Shown piece by piece: positions 20,551 through 31,604 of a stretch of DNA of 64,000 nt. A program made the translations under genes and the position numbers. The notes beneath the pieces are model-generated. The model was given only the letters and a program-made list of their open reading frames with translations. It did not search any database and had not been told where the DNA came from. Position 1 is the first letter of the stretch. Every line of letters begins with the position of its first letter. Location: NCBI GenBank assembly GCA_949316235.1, contig OX438755.1, positions 20,173,151-20,237,150 on the forward strand, given 5' to 3'. The DNA comes from Oegoconia quadripuncta (lineage: Eukaryota; Arthropoda; Insecta; Lepidoptera; Autostichidae).

Positions 20551-22384
20551 GTGAAATACAGGGCTGTCTTATATTCTACGTCACTTATGAAAATATCTTT
20601 CATGTTTCGGGTAGTTAGTGAAATACAGGGCTGTCTTATATTCTACGTCACTTATGAAAATATCTTTCATGTTTCGGGTAGTTAGTGAAATACAGGGCTG
20701 TCTTATATTCTACGTCACTTATGAAAATATCTTTAATGTTTCGGGTAGTTAGTGAAATACAGGGCTGTCTTATATTCTACGTCACTTATGAAAATATCTT
20801 TAATGTTTCGGGTAGTTAGTGCAATACAGGGCTGTCTTATATTCTACGTCATTTATGAAAATATCTTTCATGTTTCGGGTAGTTAGTGAAATACAGGGCT
20901 GTCTTATATTCTACGTCACTTATGAAAATATCTTTAATGTTTCGGGTAGTTAGTGAAATACAGGGCTGTCTTATATTCTACGTCATTTATGAAAATATCT
21001 TTCATGTTTCGGGTAGTTAGTGAAATACAGGGCTGTCTTATATTCTACGTCACTTATGAAAATATCTTTAATGTTTCGGGTAGTTAGTGAAATACAGGGC
21101 TGTCTTATATTCTACGTCATTTATGAAAATATCTTTCATGTTTCGGGTAGTTAGTGAAATACAGAGCTGTCTTATATTCTACGTCACTTATATTTTCATA
21201 AATGACGTAGAATATAAGAATATTCTACGTCATTTATGAAAATATCTTTCATGTTTCGGGTAGTTAGTGAAATACAGGGCCGTCTTATATTCTACGTCAC
21301 TTATGAAAATATCTTTAATGTTTCGGGTAGTTAGTGAAATACAGGGCTGTCTTATATTCTACGTCACTTATGAAAATATCTTTAATGTTTCGGGTAGTTA
21401 GTGCAATACAGGGCTGTCTTATATTCTACGTCATTTATGAAAATATCTTTCATGTTTCGGGTAGTTAGTGAAATACAGGGCTGTCTTATATTCTACGTCA
21501 CTTATGAAAATATCTTTAATGTTTCGGGTAGTTAGTGAAATACAGGGCTGTCTTATATTCTACGTCATTTATGAAAATATCTTTCATGTTTCGGGTAGTT
21601 AGTGAAATACAGGGCTGTCTTATATTCTACGTCACTTATGAAAATATCTTTAATGTTTCGGGTAGTTAGTGAAATACAGGGCTGTCTTATATTCTACGTC
21701 ACTTATGAAAATATCTTTCATGTTTCGGGTAGTTAGTGAAATACAGGGCTGTCTTATATTCTACGTCATTTATGAAAATATCTTTCATGTTTCGGGTAGT
21801 TAGTGAAATACAGAGCTGTCTTATATTCTACGTCACTTATATTTTCATAAATGACGTAGAATATAAGAATATTCTACGTCATTTATGAAAATATCTTTCA
21901 TGTTTCGGGTAGTTAGTGAAATACAGGGCTGTCTTATATTCTACGTCACTTATGAAAATATCTTTAATGTTTCGGGTAGTTAGTGAAATACAGGGCTGTC
22001 TTATATTCTACGTCATTTATGAAAATATCTTTCATGTTTCGGGTAGTTAGTGAAATACAGAGCTGTCTTATATTCTACGTCACTTATGAAAATATCTTTA
22101 ATGTTTCGGGTAGTTAGTGAAATACAGGGCTGTCTTATATTCTACGTCACTTATGAAAATATCTTTCATGTTTCGGGTAGTTAGTGAAATACAGGGCTGT
22201 CTTATATTCTACGTCACTTATGAAAATATCTTTAATGTTTCGGGTAGTTAGTGAAATACAGGGCTGTCTTATATTCTACGTCACTTATGAAAATATCTTT
22301 CATGTTTCGGGTAGTTAGTGAAATACAGGGCTGTCTTATATTCTACGTCACTTATGAAAATATCTTTCATGTTTCGGGTAGTTA
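20551..22384. repeat. 67 bp minisatellite, 26 units, with higher-order structure
   Basis: Units start at 20551, 20618, 20685 and so on every 67 bp with the motif GTGAAATACAGGGCTGTC. Variants fall at fixed sites: TCAC/TCAT, TTTCATG/TTTAATG, GTGAAATA/GTGCAATA, AGGGCTG/AGAGCTG. Two units (starting 21154 and 21803) are 113 bp because they hold a 46 bp extension that folds back: part of the unit appears inverted and then forward again. The order of variants from 20685 to 21266 (8 units) repeats from 21267 to 21915 (9 units), showing a higher-order duplication of about 0.6 kb. There are no unique spacers, so it is not a CRISPR array. Possibly satellite DNA or an unequal-exchange hotspot. Confidence 0.95.
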
Positions 22385-22434
22385 TTAAAGAAAGACGGGG
22401 CGCGGTCGGTATTTAAAACACTATTTATTAATTT

Positions 22435-22666
22435 GACGACCGATTGGTGTAGTGGATAGTGACCCTGTCAGCGAAACCAACGGTTGCGGGTTCGAATCCC
22501 GCGAGGGGTAAATGTTTGTGTGATGAATACAAACATTTATTTATTCCCGTGTCATGGATGTTTATATAAATATTTATGTATGTTTATCCGTTATCTAGTT
22601 TCCATAGCACAAGCTTCGCTTAGTTTGGTGACTAGATGATTGGTGTAAGTGTCCGAAATAATTATT
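22435..22666 (+). mobile_element. tRNA-derived SINE, family A
   Basis: Full head (GACGACCGATTGGTGTAGTG), box B GGGTTCGAATCCC and body through GTGTCCGAAATAATTATT. Lies 50 bp after the minisatellite. Confidence 0.9.
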
Positions 22667-22685
22667 AAAAAAAATATATATATAT

Positions 22686-23262
22686 ATACAGGGTGTAACG
22701 GTTAAGTGTAGTCATATTTTAAGGGCTTGTTCTACCCATCAATACGAACAACTTTTACTATGGGGGCAACTTCGAAATCGCGAAAAAAAAATCAGCTGTT
22801 TCATACATTGCATCGGGAGGTTATTGAAATTTTCTATTACCTTCCTTCCTTACCTATGAAATTGGGAGTTTTTTCTTCTTCGTTAATCCTAATGTACCAA
22901 TTCCTGCGATTTTCAAAGCTATATCCAAATTTGTTTTTCGTTTGGAAAATGGAATATTATTTCAAGGTTTCACATGAAATATTTTTTAATTTCTGGACTA
23001 AATCACATAATAAAAACAATTTGAACAAAGCTCTTTTCATGTGCTTGCCATAATCATTTCTTAGATTCGCTGAGACTTTTATAAAGCGGTTACTTTTAAA
23101 AATTAACGCTGCCTATACTTAACTTAATGTTATCCGATAATACACACAGAGTTTAGCTAAATTTGGATTTGCCGTTCCCAAAAAAAAATCAAAAATGTTT
23201 GTATGGAGAAAACAGTCTTAATGAAATTGTTCATACAAAACGCAAATTTCATAGGTAAGGAC
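22686..23262. repeat. Possible non-autonomous DNA element beginning ACAGGGTGT
   Basis: TATACAGGGTGTAACGG at the left follows a short TA run. An inverted pair (CTTACCTATGAAATT at about 22850 and its complement at about 23247) suggests folding. No transposase is seen and the right end is not defined. Confidence 0.3.
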
Positions 23263-23429
23263 CTAATATTAAGTAGAAATGTACAATTTGCACGCTCGTC
23301 AGGTCACCGTCTCGTCATCGACCGTCCTTTGCCCTGTCTTCTTCCGTCTCTGGCATAGTTTCGGCCAGCATCAGCCAGGACCATAAAGTCTACAACAGTA
23401 CTGGTTACTTTAGTAACTTATTAGTAATC

Positions 23430-23671
23430 TGTGGTACTGGTTCGAAACCTCGACTACTATACCAAAAAGTCGCGCGTTCAAATCTCGCTCGGGGCATGTG
23501 TTTGTATGATGAATTTGAAACGTGAACCAGAGTTGCGGATGTTTCATTTAAATATGTATTTATTTACAAAGAAATGTATTTGTGTAGTGTATCAACCATC
23601 TGGTATCCATATGCAAGCCTAGTTGCTTAGTGTAGAACTAGATGGCGCTGTGTGTCCAAGCATATTTATTA
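23430..23671 (+). mobile_element. SINE family B, decayed head
   Basis: Body and tail match family B; the box-B region reads GCGTTCAAATCTC, showing decay. Confidence 0.75.
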
Positions 23672-23865
23672 TGTCTTTACTCCACCGACAAGAGCATAGC
23701 TCCTAAATTGATGAGAGAGATGCATAACAGTTTACATTAAGTACCTACATTGTATAAGATATTTTCACCTTATGGGACTTCCATATTTTTGCCAATTTTA
23801 TATAGGCATATATTATTTATGTAGTATTTTATTTCTTTCAGTATTTTATAATTATTTAAATCTAT

Positions 23866-24002
23866 AATGATCTCCCCAAAGATCTCCACAATGATCGGTC
23901 CTGCGCATCCGGCGGCTTCCCGCTATCTTTATCAAATCGTCGGTCCACCTCGTGTGAGGCCTTTGTCCAGCAGTGGAAGTCTTTCGGCTGATGTGATGAT
24001 GA
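23866..24002 (+). mobile_element. LINE 3' end with (GAT)n-like tail
   Basis: Ends GTCTTTCGGCTGATGTGATGATGATGG after GAGGCCTTTGTCCAGCAGTG; this is a frequent lepidopteran LINE 3' end. It abuts the T-run of the next element, so two retroelement tails meet. Confidence 0.6.
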
Positions 24003-24290
24003 TGGTTTTTTTTTTTTTTTTATATGAGAGGGCGGCAAACGAGCATGCGGGTCACCTGATGGAAAGCAATCACCGCCGCCCATGGACACCCGCAACACCA
24101 AAAGGGTCACAGATGCGTTGCCGGCCTTTGAGGAAGGTGTAGGCTCGTTTCTTGAAGGTTCCAATGTCGTACTCGTTCGGGAATACCGCTGCCGGAAGTC
24201 CGTTCCACAGGGTGGTCGTACGTGGTAAGAAGTTTCTTGAGAAACGTACAGTGGTAGACTTCCACTCATCCAGGTGATGTGGATGGAAAT
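24003..24290 (-). mobile_element. LINE family D, 3' end (minus strand)
   Basis: The minus strand encodes a decayed reverse-transcriptase C-terminus ([24 protein letters not shown]), then a 3' UTR and A-tail. Same family as 58095-58240. Confidence 0.65.
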
Positions 24291-24937
24291 TTAATTTTCT
24301 CCGAGAAGTGTATCGGTTAAATTGAGCAGCGGGTTTTTAGCTCGAACAGTTCTTCAGAACACAGGTGATAAGAATCTCAACGCCTACCATGATATAGTTC
24401 CTCAATCCAACTCAACCTACATAGTTCAGTAAGGGTACACTTATAACTTCCGAAAATTTTAAAGGCCGACCTGTCAGTGATAGAATAAAAAAAAATCTAA
24501 CAAATCGGTAGCTTGCTTTAGTTATAATATACATATTTAACTTAGTAATAAAACATAGACTATATGATTAAAATTACCACTGTGAATTACATTGCGTCGG
24601 AGAATATATTTAGATCCCCTGTAACTATTTAAAAAAAAAAAATCGAGCCATAACTTCTTTACCATTATGAAAAATTTCACCGAGGGCAAATATCATGATT
24701 CAATAAACTATTTTTAGAAAATATAAAGTAGCTATTGATTAATTTTTTAGAAATAGTTTGCACGCAATGCAGTGCACAGTGGTAACTTTAAGTTAATATT
24801 GTAGGTATTTATAACTAAATACCTACACTATACCTAAAGCAAACTCCTGATCCGTTAGAAAATATTTTTTACAGTTTCACTGATAAAATCATGGCATTTA
24901 AGAGTATAGGAAGTTACACCTCTAAATATGCATATCT
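24291..24937. other. Unassigned 650 bp
   Basis: AT-rich; no gene or recognised repeat. Confidence 0.3.
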
Positions 24938-25130
24938 TCACTGGACTAACACGGGTGCGACAGAAAACCAGCGCTCCGCTCTTTAAGCGAAACATTATGC
25001 TGAGTTGTTACCCCTTCACTACTGCGGCACACGTTGCAATATTGATTCGAGGATTTATGAATTCGGGCGTTTCTATAGTTTTTTACTTATATCTGATTTC
25101 ATTATTATCCGAGTCACACATACGGCCAAG
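24938..25130 (+). mobile_element. Retroelement fragment related to the (TTTC)n-tailed family
   Basis: Shares GGTGCGACAG(A/T)AAACCAGCGCT with 42833-43010, which ends in TTTCTTTCT. The tail is missing here. Confidence 0.45.
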
Positions 25131-25424
25131 GACGTAGTTATCTGCTTCTGTTTTATCTAGTCAATATTATGTAGATTATGCAAATGTCGATAGAGTTAAC
25201 CCGCAACAATATTAGCATACATTTGGGCACAAATAGCACCGTATATTGGTCACAACGACCTTCTAATAATGTATATTTTATGGCAATTACGAAATCGGCA
25301 TTCGAGTTTCTATTATTACACCGTGTGTGATCTCATAATTTTTACCTCGATTTTTATGGCTTTCCTTCAAGATATTGTTCACCCAATTATGCCGGGCGCC
25401 AAGTTGGTATTTTTGATAATGAAA

Positions 25425-25760
25425 TTTTTTTTTTTAATGCCCAACGGGTTGGTACTTGACCTCAATCACACCTGATATTAAGTGAAAATGAGGCCGAATG
25501 TGGAAGCGTACTGACCCGGAAACCCCAACACATTTGGGGGACTGGCTATCACATCTCTGACAACCGGAACACAACAATGCTATTAACATTGCTGCTTGGC
25601 GGCAGATTTAGATAAGATGGTGGCAGCTAGCCAGGCGGACATTTAAAATGCCCTACCACCAACCAAACCGAGTACCTAAACATGTACCCCGCTGGGGATC
25701 GAACCCGCGACCTCCGAATCGTAAACCCAATGTTGTTTACATTGAGCCACGGAGGCGGTT
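25425..25760 (-). mobile_element. tRNA-derived SINE, family C, near full length
   Basis: T-run at the left, box-B complement GGGATCGAACCCGCGACCTC, and head ending GAGCCACGGAGGCGGTT at 25760. Confidence 0.9.
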
Positions 25761-26011
25761 TGGTAGTGATCAAGACGATTCGTACGTCCAAAATCGATCA
25801 ATCCATTTAGGCTACAAGAGGTAACATAGAAAAAAAGTGTGTGGGTAGTTGTATGAAGAACACATTTCATTTGATCTCATAAAGTTTTTAATTATTTAAT
25901 TGGTTTCAAAATTGTCGCGATCTACTAAAGGCACATTAGAAGCTTTAGATATTGCGGTGGTGCAAGTTTCAATAATAATCATAGCCCTGCTTTTGTTTTT
26001 CGTTCACTATA

Positions 26012-27076
26012 ATGGGAAAGTGCAGTGCGTGTCCCAATACTTTATGCCCGAGGGACGTAATAAAATGTTCGCGCAAATCTTGCCACTCCCAGTACCATAT
26101 TCAGTGTGTTGGCGTTGCAAAGGAAGCTCTTGACCATAAAACATGGATATGCCCCCAATGTAAGGTGGCTCAGAAAAGGAAGGGAGACAACACCGAAACG
26201 CCGGTGAAAGCCAACACCTCGACCCAAATAAGTGAGATCCGCGGCGAAATCGACGATGGTTTTGTTAACAAGGAGGCCCGAGGCAGGTTAAAGTCCACAT
26301 CACCTAACATCGATCCCGACTATCTCGGTATCCGTGACGAAATACTACGAGCTGTGCGAGAGGACCTCCCTCAATATGTGGCAAAGATTTTGGATGCGGC
26401 ATTGGCTCCTTTTAAAAAGAAACTGGACTCGATGGAGGAATCCGTTAACATGATGAGCAGTAAGTACGACTCTGTCCAAAAAACTATGACCAGTCAGAAA
26501 ACCGCATTGTCCAAACTTCAGGCAGATAATGGCAAGCTGAGAGATGAGGTCAAGGCTCTGCAGAATCGTCTATCCAACCTGGAAGATTCGTCAGCGAAGC
26601 AGGAGCAGTGGGGAAAGTTGCAGAATGTTGAGCTTATCGGGATTCCAGAGTCAAGGGATGAGTCTGCTTCTAATATTGTTTTGAAATTGGCTGAGTACGC
26701 GGGGCTTCAGTTGGCGCAGGGTGCTGTGGAGTTCGCACACAGAGTCCAAGCAAGGAGACCTATCAGCGGTAAACCACGCGCTCTTGTAGTACGATTCCAG
26801 GAAAGATCTATTAAAGATCAATTCATTTCGGCAATGAAGAAAAAGCGCGGCCTCACATCGGCGGATCTCGGAATGGACGGCGATTCTTCGGTAATCTATG
26901 TTAATGAACATCTAACTCTAAAAAATAAGCAATTGCTTACTAAATGCAAAGCCATGGCGAAAGACAAGTCCTATAAGTTCATTTGGACAAAAAACTGCCG
27001 AATCTATATAAGAAAAACCGAGAAATCGCCGCCTATTCTGATTCACACAGAATCGGACTTAAAAAAAATATTGTAA
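26012..27076 (+). CDS. LINE ORF1 protein: PHD-type finger, coiled coil, FP-like C-terminus
   Basis: A 354-residue protein. Residues 4-52 form a Cys/His zinc module (CSACPNTLCPRD, CSRKSCHSQYHIQCVGV, WICPQCK) of PHD type. Residues about 140-195 are a heptad-rich coiled coil (DSVQKTMTSQKTALSKLQAD region) that should make a trimer or dimer. The C-terminal part (about 200-354, including VIYVNEHLTLKNKQLLTKCK and KFIWTKNCRIYIRK) resembles the Baculo_FP domain common in insect LINE ORF1 proteins. It should bind the LINE RNA as a chaperone. The start ATG GGA AAG TGC precedes the first zinc ligand closely. Confidence 0.85.
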   Translation: MGKCSACPNTLCPRDVIKCSRKSCHSQYHIQCVGVAKEALDHKTWICPQCKVAQKRKGDNTETPVKANTSTQISEIRGEIDDGFVNKEARGRLKSTSPNIDPDYLGIRDEILRAVREDLPQYVAKILDAALAPFKKKLDSMEESVNMMSSKYDSVQKTMTSQKTALSKLQADNGKLRDEVKALQNRLSNLEDSSAKQEQWGKLQNVELIGIPESRDESASNIVLKLAEYAGLQLAQGAVEFAHRVQARRPISGKPRALVVRFQERSIKDQFISAMKKKRGLTSADLGMDGDSSVIYVNEHLTLKNKQLLTKCKAMAKDKSYKFIWTKNCRIYIRKTEKSPPILIHTESDLKKIL

Positions 27077-27418
27077 GCATGCTGACTTTACCTGTTGCTA
27101 TTGTTTTGTTCTCATGTTTGCATGCCATCCGGTTGTTCTTATTCGTTCACATTATAACTTCGGTATCATTGTATGTACAATTTTATTTCACTCTATTCAC
27201 ATATACACAGAAATCACTTTACCAAATACAAATCGGTAACACGAAAATCACTTATCACTTAATCACATTGCATTCCTTCATTATACTATTATATTGCACA
27301 AGGCCACTGGCGGGCATGGATCATATCTGTTCACATTTACATAATTACTCGTATATACAGTATAACAACGAGTATATAGAATTATTTACCTGTTTTGGAA
27401 ACCCTAACCTCCGTCTTA

Positions 27419-30289
27419 ATGGCTAACCTGCGCCTGTTATACCAGAATGTACGTGGTCTAAGAAGCAAAACGTTACAATTCTGCAATAACCTACTTACTA
27501 CCGACCACGACATAATTTTGATTACAGAAACATGGCTTAACGACAGCATATTGGACTCTGAACTGACCGACGGCCGGCATAGCGTATTTAGGCGCGATCG
27601 AGGCTCTAATGGCGGAGGAGTTATGATTTTATGCTCGAGACGTCTCAGCGCTAGGGTACGTCCGGAGTGGGAGCGCGTTGATAATGAATTGAACGTGGAA
27701 TGCTTATGGCTAACCATTGATGCTCAGTCAATTAACTCTGATTGCGATCTGCATATAGCGTTGGTTTACATAGCGCCGAACCGAGTCTCTCCGCTGCGGA
27801 TAAATTATATCACGGAGTGGGTGACCGACGTTGTGTCAACCGTACCTAATGATTACGTGATATTGGCCGGCGATTTCAACCTTTTTTGTATTCAGTGGAC
27901 TCCTTCAGGTCCCACACATTTAAGGAGGGGAAGCGTCGACCTACAAAATGCTGCAATCAATTTCGTTAATGACTTAAACTATGTCGGTCTTAGTCAGAAC
28001 AACTTTTTTATTAATAAATCTGGTAACACCTTGGACCTTATTTTCTGTAATTTCGCTATTGACATCACCGAGTCGTCTAATCCACTCGTGCCGGAGGATG
28101 ACCAATTTCACATAACTTTGGATATGGATGCGTCAGATATTACGGTTACGCCGTTACAAAAAATCAAACATCAAAGATACTTGTTCAGAAAAGCCAATTA
28201 TGACGTCATTAGTGAGGATCTCTTTAACGAAAACTGGCTTCTTTTGCTCAGCTCAGGTAATGTCGAAGAAGCTATTTCGATATTTTATGAGAAGGTGTAC
28301 GCTGTTATCGATAACCACGTTCCTGTGATTGAGGTCAGTGGTACGCATCACTACCCAGCTTGGTACAGCAAGGCCCTTATTCACATAATTAAAGAAAAAG
28401 CTAAAATTCATTCTCGCTGGAAAAAGTATGGGAATCCACTTGACTATGACGCCTTTTCTCTCCTAAGGTCTAGAATGCGGTCTTTGCAAAGAGAGTGTCA
28501 CCGTAATCACATTATGCGCTCGCAAAATGCTATTAAAACAAACCCGAAGCTATTATGGTCATACATTAAATCTAAACGTAAATGTGCGTCGGGCTACCCC
28601 AGTTCTATGCTATACGGTGTTTGCAAGTTAACAAGCTCAAAAGAGATTTGTGCGGCGTTCAATTCTTTTTTCAATAGCATGTTTAGACAGCCAGGGAACC
28701 AAACCACAACTCATGACTGCACTCTATCTCCCCTGTGTCATGTGTTGAGCACTGTTGAGGTAACCGAAGAACATATCTTCAAACTACTAAAAAACATCGA
28801 CACGAGCAAGGGTGCTGGCAGCGATAGAATTCCACCCATATTCTTATCTAAATGTGCGAGCTGCTTGTCATTGCCGGTGACAATTTTGTTCAATAGGTCT
28901 TTGAAAGAGGGTGTCTTCCCCTCTGTTTGGAAGCAGGCACATATCTTACCTCTTCATAAGAAGGGCTGCAAGCGCAACATTGAACACTATAGACCCATTT
29001 CTATATTAAACGTCTTGAGTAAGTGTTTTGAGAGGGTGGTGTATGAGTGCATCTATCCGGTTATAATGCAAGGTATCCCTAGTGAACAGCACGGATTCGT
29101 CAAAGGTCGATCAACGAGTTCCAACTTAGCTGTATATATTAGTGATGTGCTCGATGGGATGGGATTAAATTCGCAAGTCGATGTTATTTATACCGACTTT
29201 GAAAAAGCGTTCGACCGCGTCGATCACGTAATATTGCTACGTAAATTACAGGAGTTGGGCATTCGAGGGGATCTCTATAGATGGGTGCTATCGTACATCT
29301 CAAACAGAACTCAGGCAGTAGTGGTTGGTGGACAGAGGTCCGATTTCGTTGCGGTGCCTTCAGGTGTGCCCCAAGGCTCAATCCTAGGTCCATTATTCTT
29401 CATAGCCTATCTTTACGATATTGGGAATTGTTTTAGTTTCGCCAAGTACCTGTTATACGCAGATGATAAAAAAGTATACTACAAGGTAAAATGCTTGGCC
29501 GATTGCCACAAATTACAGAGGGATTTGGACAATCTCTCTCAGTACTATTCACGTAATCGTATCGATGTTAACCTAGAGAAATGCGTACACATAAGTTTCA
29601 CACGAGGTAAACCAATTGTTTTCGACTACACAATAAATAATGCTAAAATCAAAAAAGAAACTACAGTGAGAGATCTCGGCGTCATTTTGGATGTTAAGCT
29701 CACCTTCTCAGCACATGTTGAGCAAATCGTAAATACTGCTTATAGAAATCTCGGCTTCATTTATCGTGTAAGCAAGCCCTTCACAGACATTACCTGCGTC
29801 AAAATGTTATATTTTGCTTACGTTCGCAGTGTTCTGGAGTACTGTTGTCCGATATGGAATCCGCAATACGTGATTTATGAGCATGCAATTGAGCGTATAC
29901 AAATCAAATTCGTCAAACATCTGAACTATCGCACCCGAGCTATCTGCGATGATTACTTCGCTTCGTGTCGTGAACATCGACTCGTGCCGTTGCGCGACCG
30001 CCGCATTTTGCTCGATATGGCGTTATTACATGACATATGCTCGGGAGCGCTCGACTGTCCTGCACTTGTCGTAAAGATGTTAAACCTATGCGTACCCGAC
30101 AAGCGAACGCGCCATACGCAACTCTTCTATGTTCCAGTAGCCCGGACGAATTATGAGGCCAATGGCGTGAATGTGCGCTTGCCCAGAACGTACAATAAAC
30201 ATTTTATGGAGCAGGACATATTTTATTTGTCTAAGAATTGTTTCCAAAATAGCATATTGCATCAATTTATAAATAAGTATACTCGATAG
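27419..30289 (+). CDS. LINE ORF2: endonuclease and reverse transcriptase
   Basis: A 956-residue protein from ATG 27419; an upstream in-frame TTG at 27395 is an unlikely start. The apurinic-type endonuclease domain has LLYQNVRGLR near residue 5, LITETWLN, and AGDFNLF near 155. The reverse transcriptase has TDFEKAFDRVDH (motif A), SGVPQGSILGPLFF (motif B) and YADD (motif C, about residue 684), then a thumb and a C-terminal region ending in NKYTR. It nicks target DNA and copies the element RNA at the nick. No frameshift or stop is present. Confidence 0.92.
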   Translation: MANLRLLYQNVRGLRSKTLQFCNNLLTTDHDIILITETWLNDSILDSELTDGRHSVFRRDRGSNGGGVMILCSRRLSARVRPEWERVDNELNVECLWLTIDAQSINSDCDLHIALVYIAPNRVSPLRINYITEWVTDVVSTVPNDYVILAGDFNLFCIQWTPSGPTHLRRGSVDLQNAAINFVNDLNYVGLSQNNFFINKSGNTLDLIFCNFAIDITESSNPLVPEDDQFHITLDMDASDITVTPLQKIKHQRYLFRKANYDVISEDLFNENWLLLLSSGNVEEAISIFYEKVYAVIDNHVPVIEVSGTHHYPAWYSKALIHIIKEKAKIHSRWKKYGNPLDYDAFSLLRSRMRSLQRECHRNHIMRSQNAIKTNPKLLWSYIKSKRKCASGYPSSMLYGVCKLTSSKEICAAFNSFFNSMFRQPGNQTTTHDCTLSPLCHVLSTVEVTEEHIFKLLKNIDTSKGAGSDRIPPIFLSKCASCLSLPVTILFNRSLKEGVFPSVWKQAHILPLHKKGCKRNIEHYRPISILNVLSKCFERVVYECIYPVIMQGIPSEQHGFVKGRSTSSNLAVYISDVLDGMGLNSQVDVIYTDFEKAFDRVDHVILLRKLQELGIRGDLYRWVLSYISNRTQAVVVGGQRSDFVAVPSGVPQGSILGPLFFIAYLYDIGNCFSFAKYLLYADDKKVYYKVKCLADCHKLQRDLDNLSQYYSRNRIDVNLEKCVHISFTRGKPIVFDYTINNAKIKKETTVRDLGVILDVKLTFSAHVEQIVNTAYRNLGFIYRVSKPFTDITCVKMLYFAYVRSVLEYCCPIWNPQYVIYEHAIERIQIKFVKHLNYRTRAICDDYFASCREHRLVPLRDRRILLDMALLHDICSGALDCPALVVKMLNLCVPDKRTRHTQLFYVPVARTNYEANGVNVRLPRTYNKHFMEQDIFYLSKNCFQNSILHQFINKYTR

Positions 30290-30422
30290 CCTATAGATAT
30301 TAGCCAATATAAATTATAATTGAATTGAATTTATTATACATACTTAATAACTAATAATAAATTATACGACAATTAATCAATTGAATTGTAATACCAATAT
30401 TATTATAGAGTACCCTACCCTA

Positions 30423-30632
30423 CCTACGTGGAATAACTTTATCGCGGAAATATGTTATATATTATGTAGGCGGGAACTACTCACTTATCGGGATTAAAAG
30501 TATCCTATCTTTAATCAAGGTTATATTTTACCTATATACCAAATTTCAGCCAAATCCGTTCATCCGTTTCGCCATGATTGAGCAACAAACAAACTAACAT
30601 CCAAACTTTCGCATTTATAATATTAGTTAGAT
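30423..30632 (+). mobile_element. RTE-type LINE 3' end
   Basis: Same family as 19315-19535: TATACCAAATTTCAGCC, CATCCGTTTCGCCATGATTG, ending TTATAATATTAGTTAGAT. Confidence 0.8.
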
Positions 30633-30689
30633 GCATCTCTGTCTTTTCATTTTGACGTTATAGCCCACTAGGCATGTAAGCCGGCCTTT

Positions 30690-31260
30690 AGATGCATAAC
30701 CTGTTGGCTAGTTCCGGCGGCTCTCGGGTGGCGGCGGAGCGGCGGCGCGGGCGCGTCATTCTCCACCTCGCGCCGTTCGCGCTCGCATGGCTCTGTCGAT
30801 CGTTCTTCTTGACCCATGTCCGTCCATTGATTTACTCCATCATGCAATACCCACCGCCATCCCATCACACACTAACTATCACACACACTAACTCTTACAC
30901 ACATAGACACTCACAACACACATATTTTGTACATATTTATAGATCTATAATTTTGAAATTTTCATTCGGCTTATTTAACTTCCATAGACATATTTCATTC
31001 ATATTTAGACATATTAACCTAACGACTCATATATCACTGAGGATTAGATTTGTTTTCATTGACATTTATAATAATATTATGATTAATAATGTATTAGTAC
31101 GAATTTCATTGTAATTTAATTAAGACATACCCATTCAATGTTAAAGTAACCTTTGTCAGTAACATAGTAAGAATCTTTAATTGGCATAAGTTTGGTATTA
31201 GTTTTCTGAATAAGAATTTGTAATAATGCTGTTGATTCTATGTAAATAAAATAAAATAAA
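30690..31260 (+). mobile_element. LINE 3' end with GC-rich start and (AATAA)n tail
   Basis: A GC-rich block (30710-30840), a CA-rich stretch and an AT-rich 3' part end in AAATAAAATAAAATAAA-like repeats. The form matches a 5'-truncated LINE; the family is not identified. Confidence 0.4.
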
Positions 31261-31411
31261 AAATAAATAAAATAAAAATAGAAATGTAACATACACTCAA
31301 AAACATTACCCTTTTTTTTGGTAGTCGGGTAAAAATAAGCGACATCACTTCCTACTATCTTTTCGCCCGCCAGCGTAGAATTACTTTTTCATGGACTTTT
31401 TGAGTCTATGT

Positions 31412-31513
31412 CCTCCGTGGCTCAATGTAAATCAAACATAGGGTTTACGAATCGGCGGTCGCGGGTTCGATCTTTAGTACTCGGTTTGGTTGGTGGCGGG
31501 GCATTTTAAATCA
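31412..31513 (+). mobile_element. SINE family C, head fragment
   Basis: CCTCCGTGGCTCAATGTAAA through TCGGTTTGGTTGGTGGCGGG, then cut. Confidence 0.75.
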
Positions 31514-31604
31514 GTATATCATCATCAGGGGCCAGTATATACCACCACCAGGGGCTCTATCCCTTCACTCTGAGCCCTTGTTAGTGTGTTACGATATGAC
31601 GAGG

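Larger units (their letters stand above)
25870..30420 (+). mobile_element. Two-ORF non-LTR retrotransposon (Jockey/CR1-like), apparently intact
   Basis: ORF1 (26012-27076) and ORF2 (27419-30289) are uninterrupted and on the same strand, separated by 342 bp. A 3' UTR with an AATTGAATTGAATTT stretch follows at about 30320. The precise ends and target duplication were not identified, so the outer coordinates are approximate. Both ORFs lack stops and frameshifts, unlike every other LINE here, so it is probably a recent arrival. Confidence 0.85.

Noticed and set aside
20551..22384. CRISPR array
   Set aside because: The 67 bp units are contiguous with no unique spacers, and the context is a eukaryotic repeat region.
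22435..22510. tRNA gene-like A and B boxes here and at about 15 other places
   Set aside because: Each is followed by the same conserved non-tRNA body and an A/T-rich tail and lacks a foldable acceptor stem, so they are SINE heads and not functional tRNA genes.
23862..24269. 135-codon open frame on the minus strand
   Set aside because: It runs across two abutting retroelement tails and the homopolymer between them, so it is not a gene.
30692..31114. 140-codon open frame
   Set aside because: It crosses a GC-rich LINE fragment into CA-rich and AT-rich DNA, with no domain.
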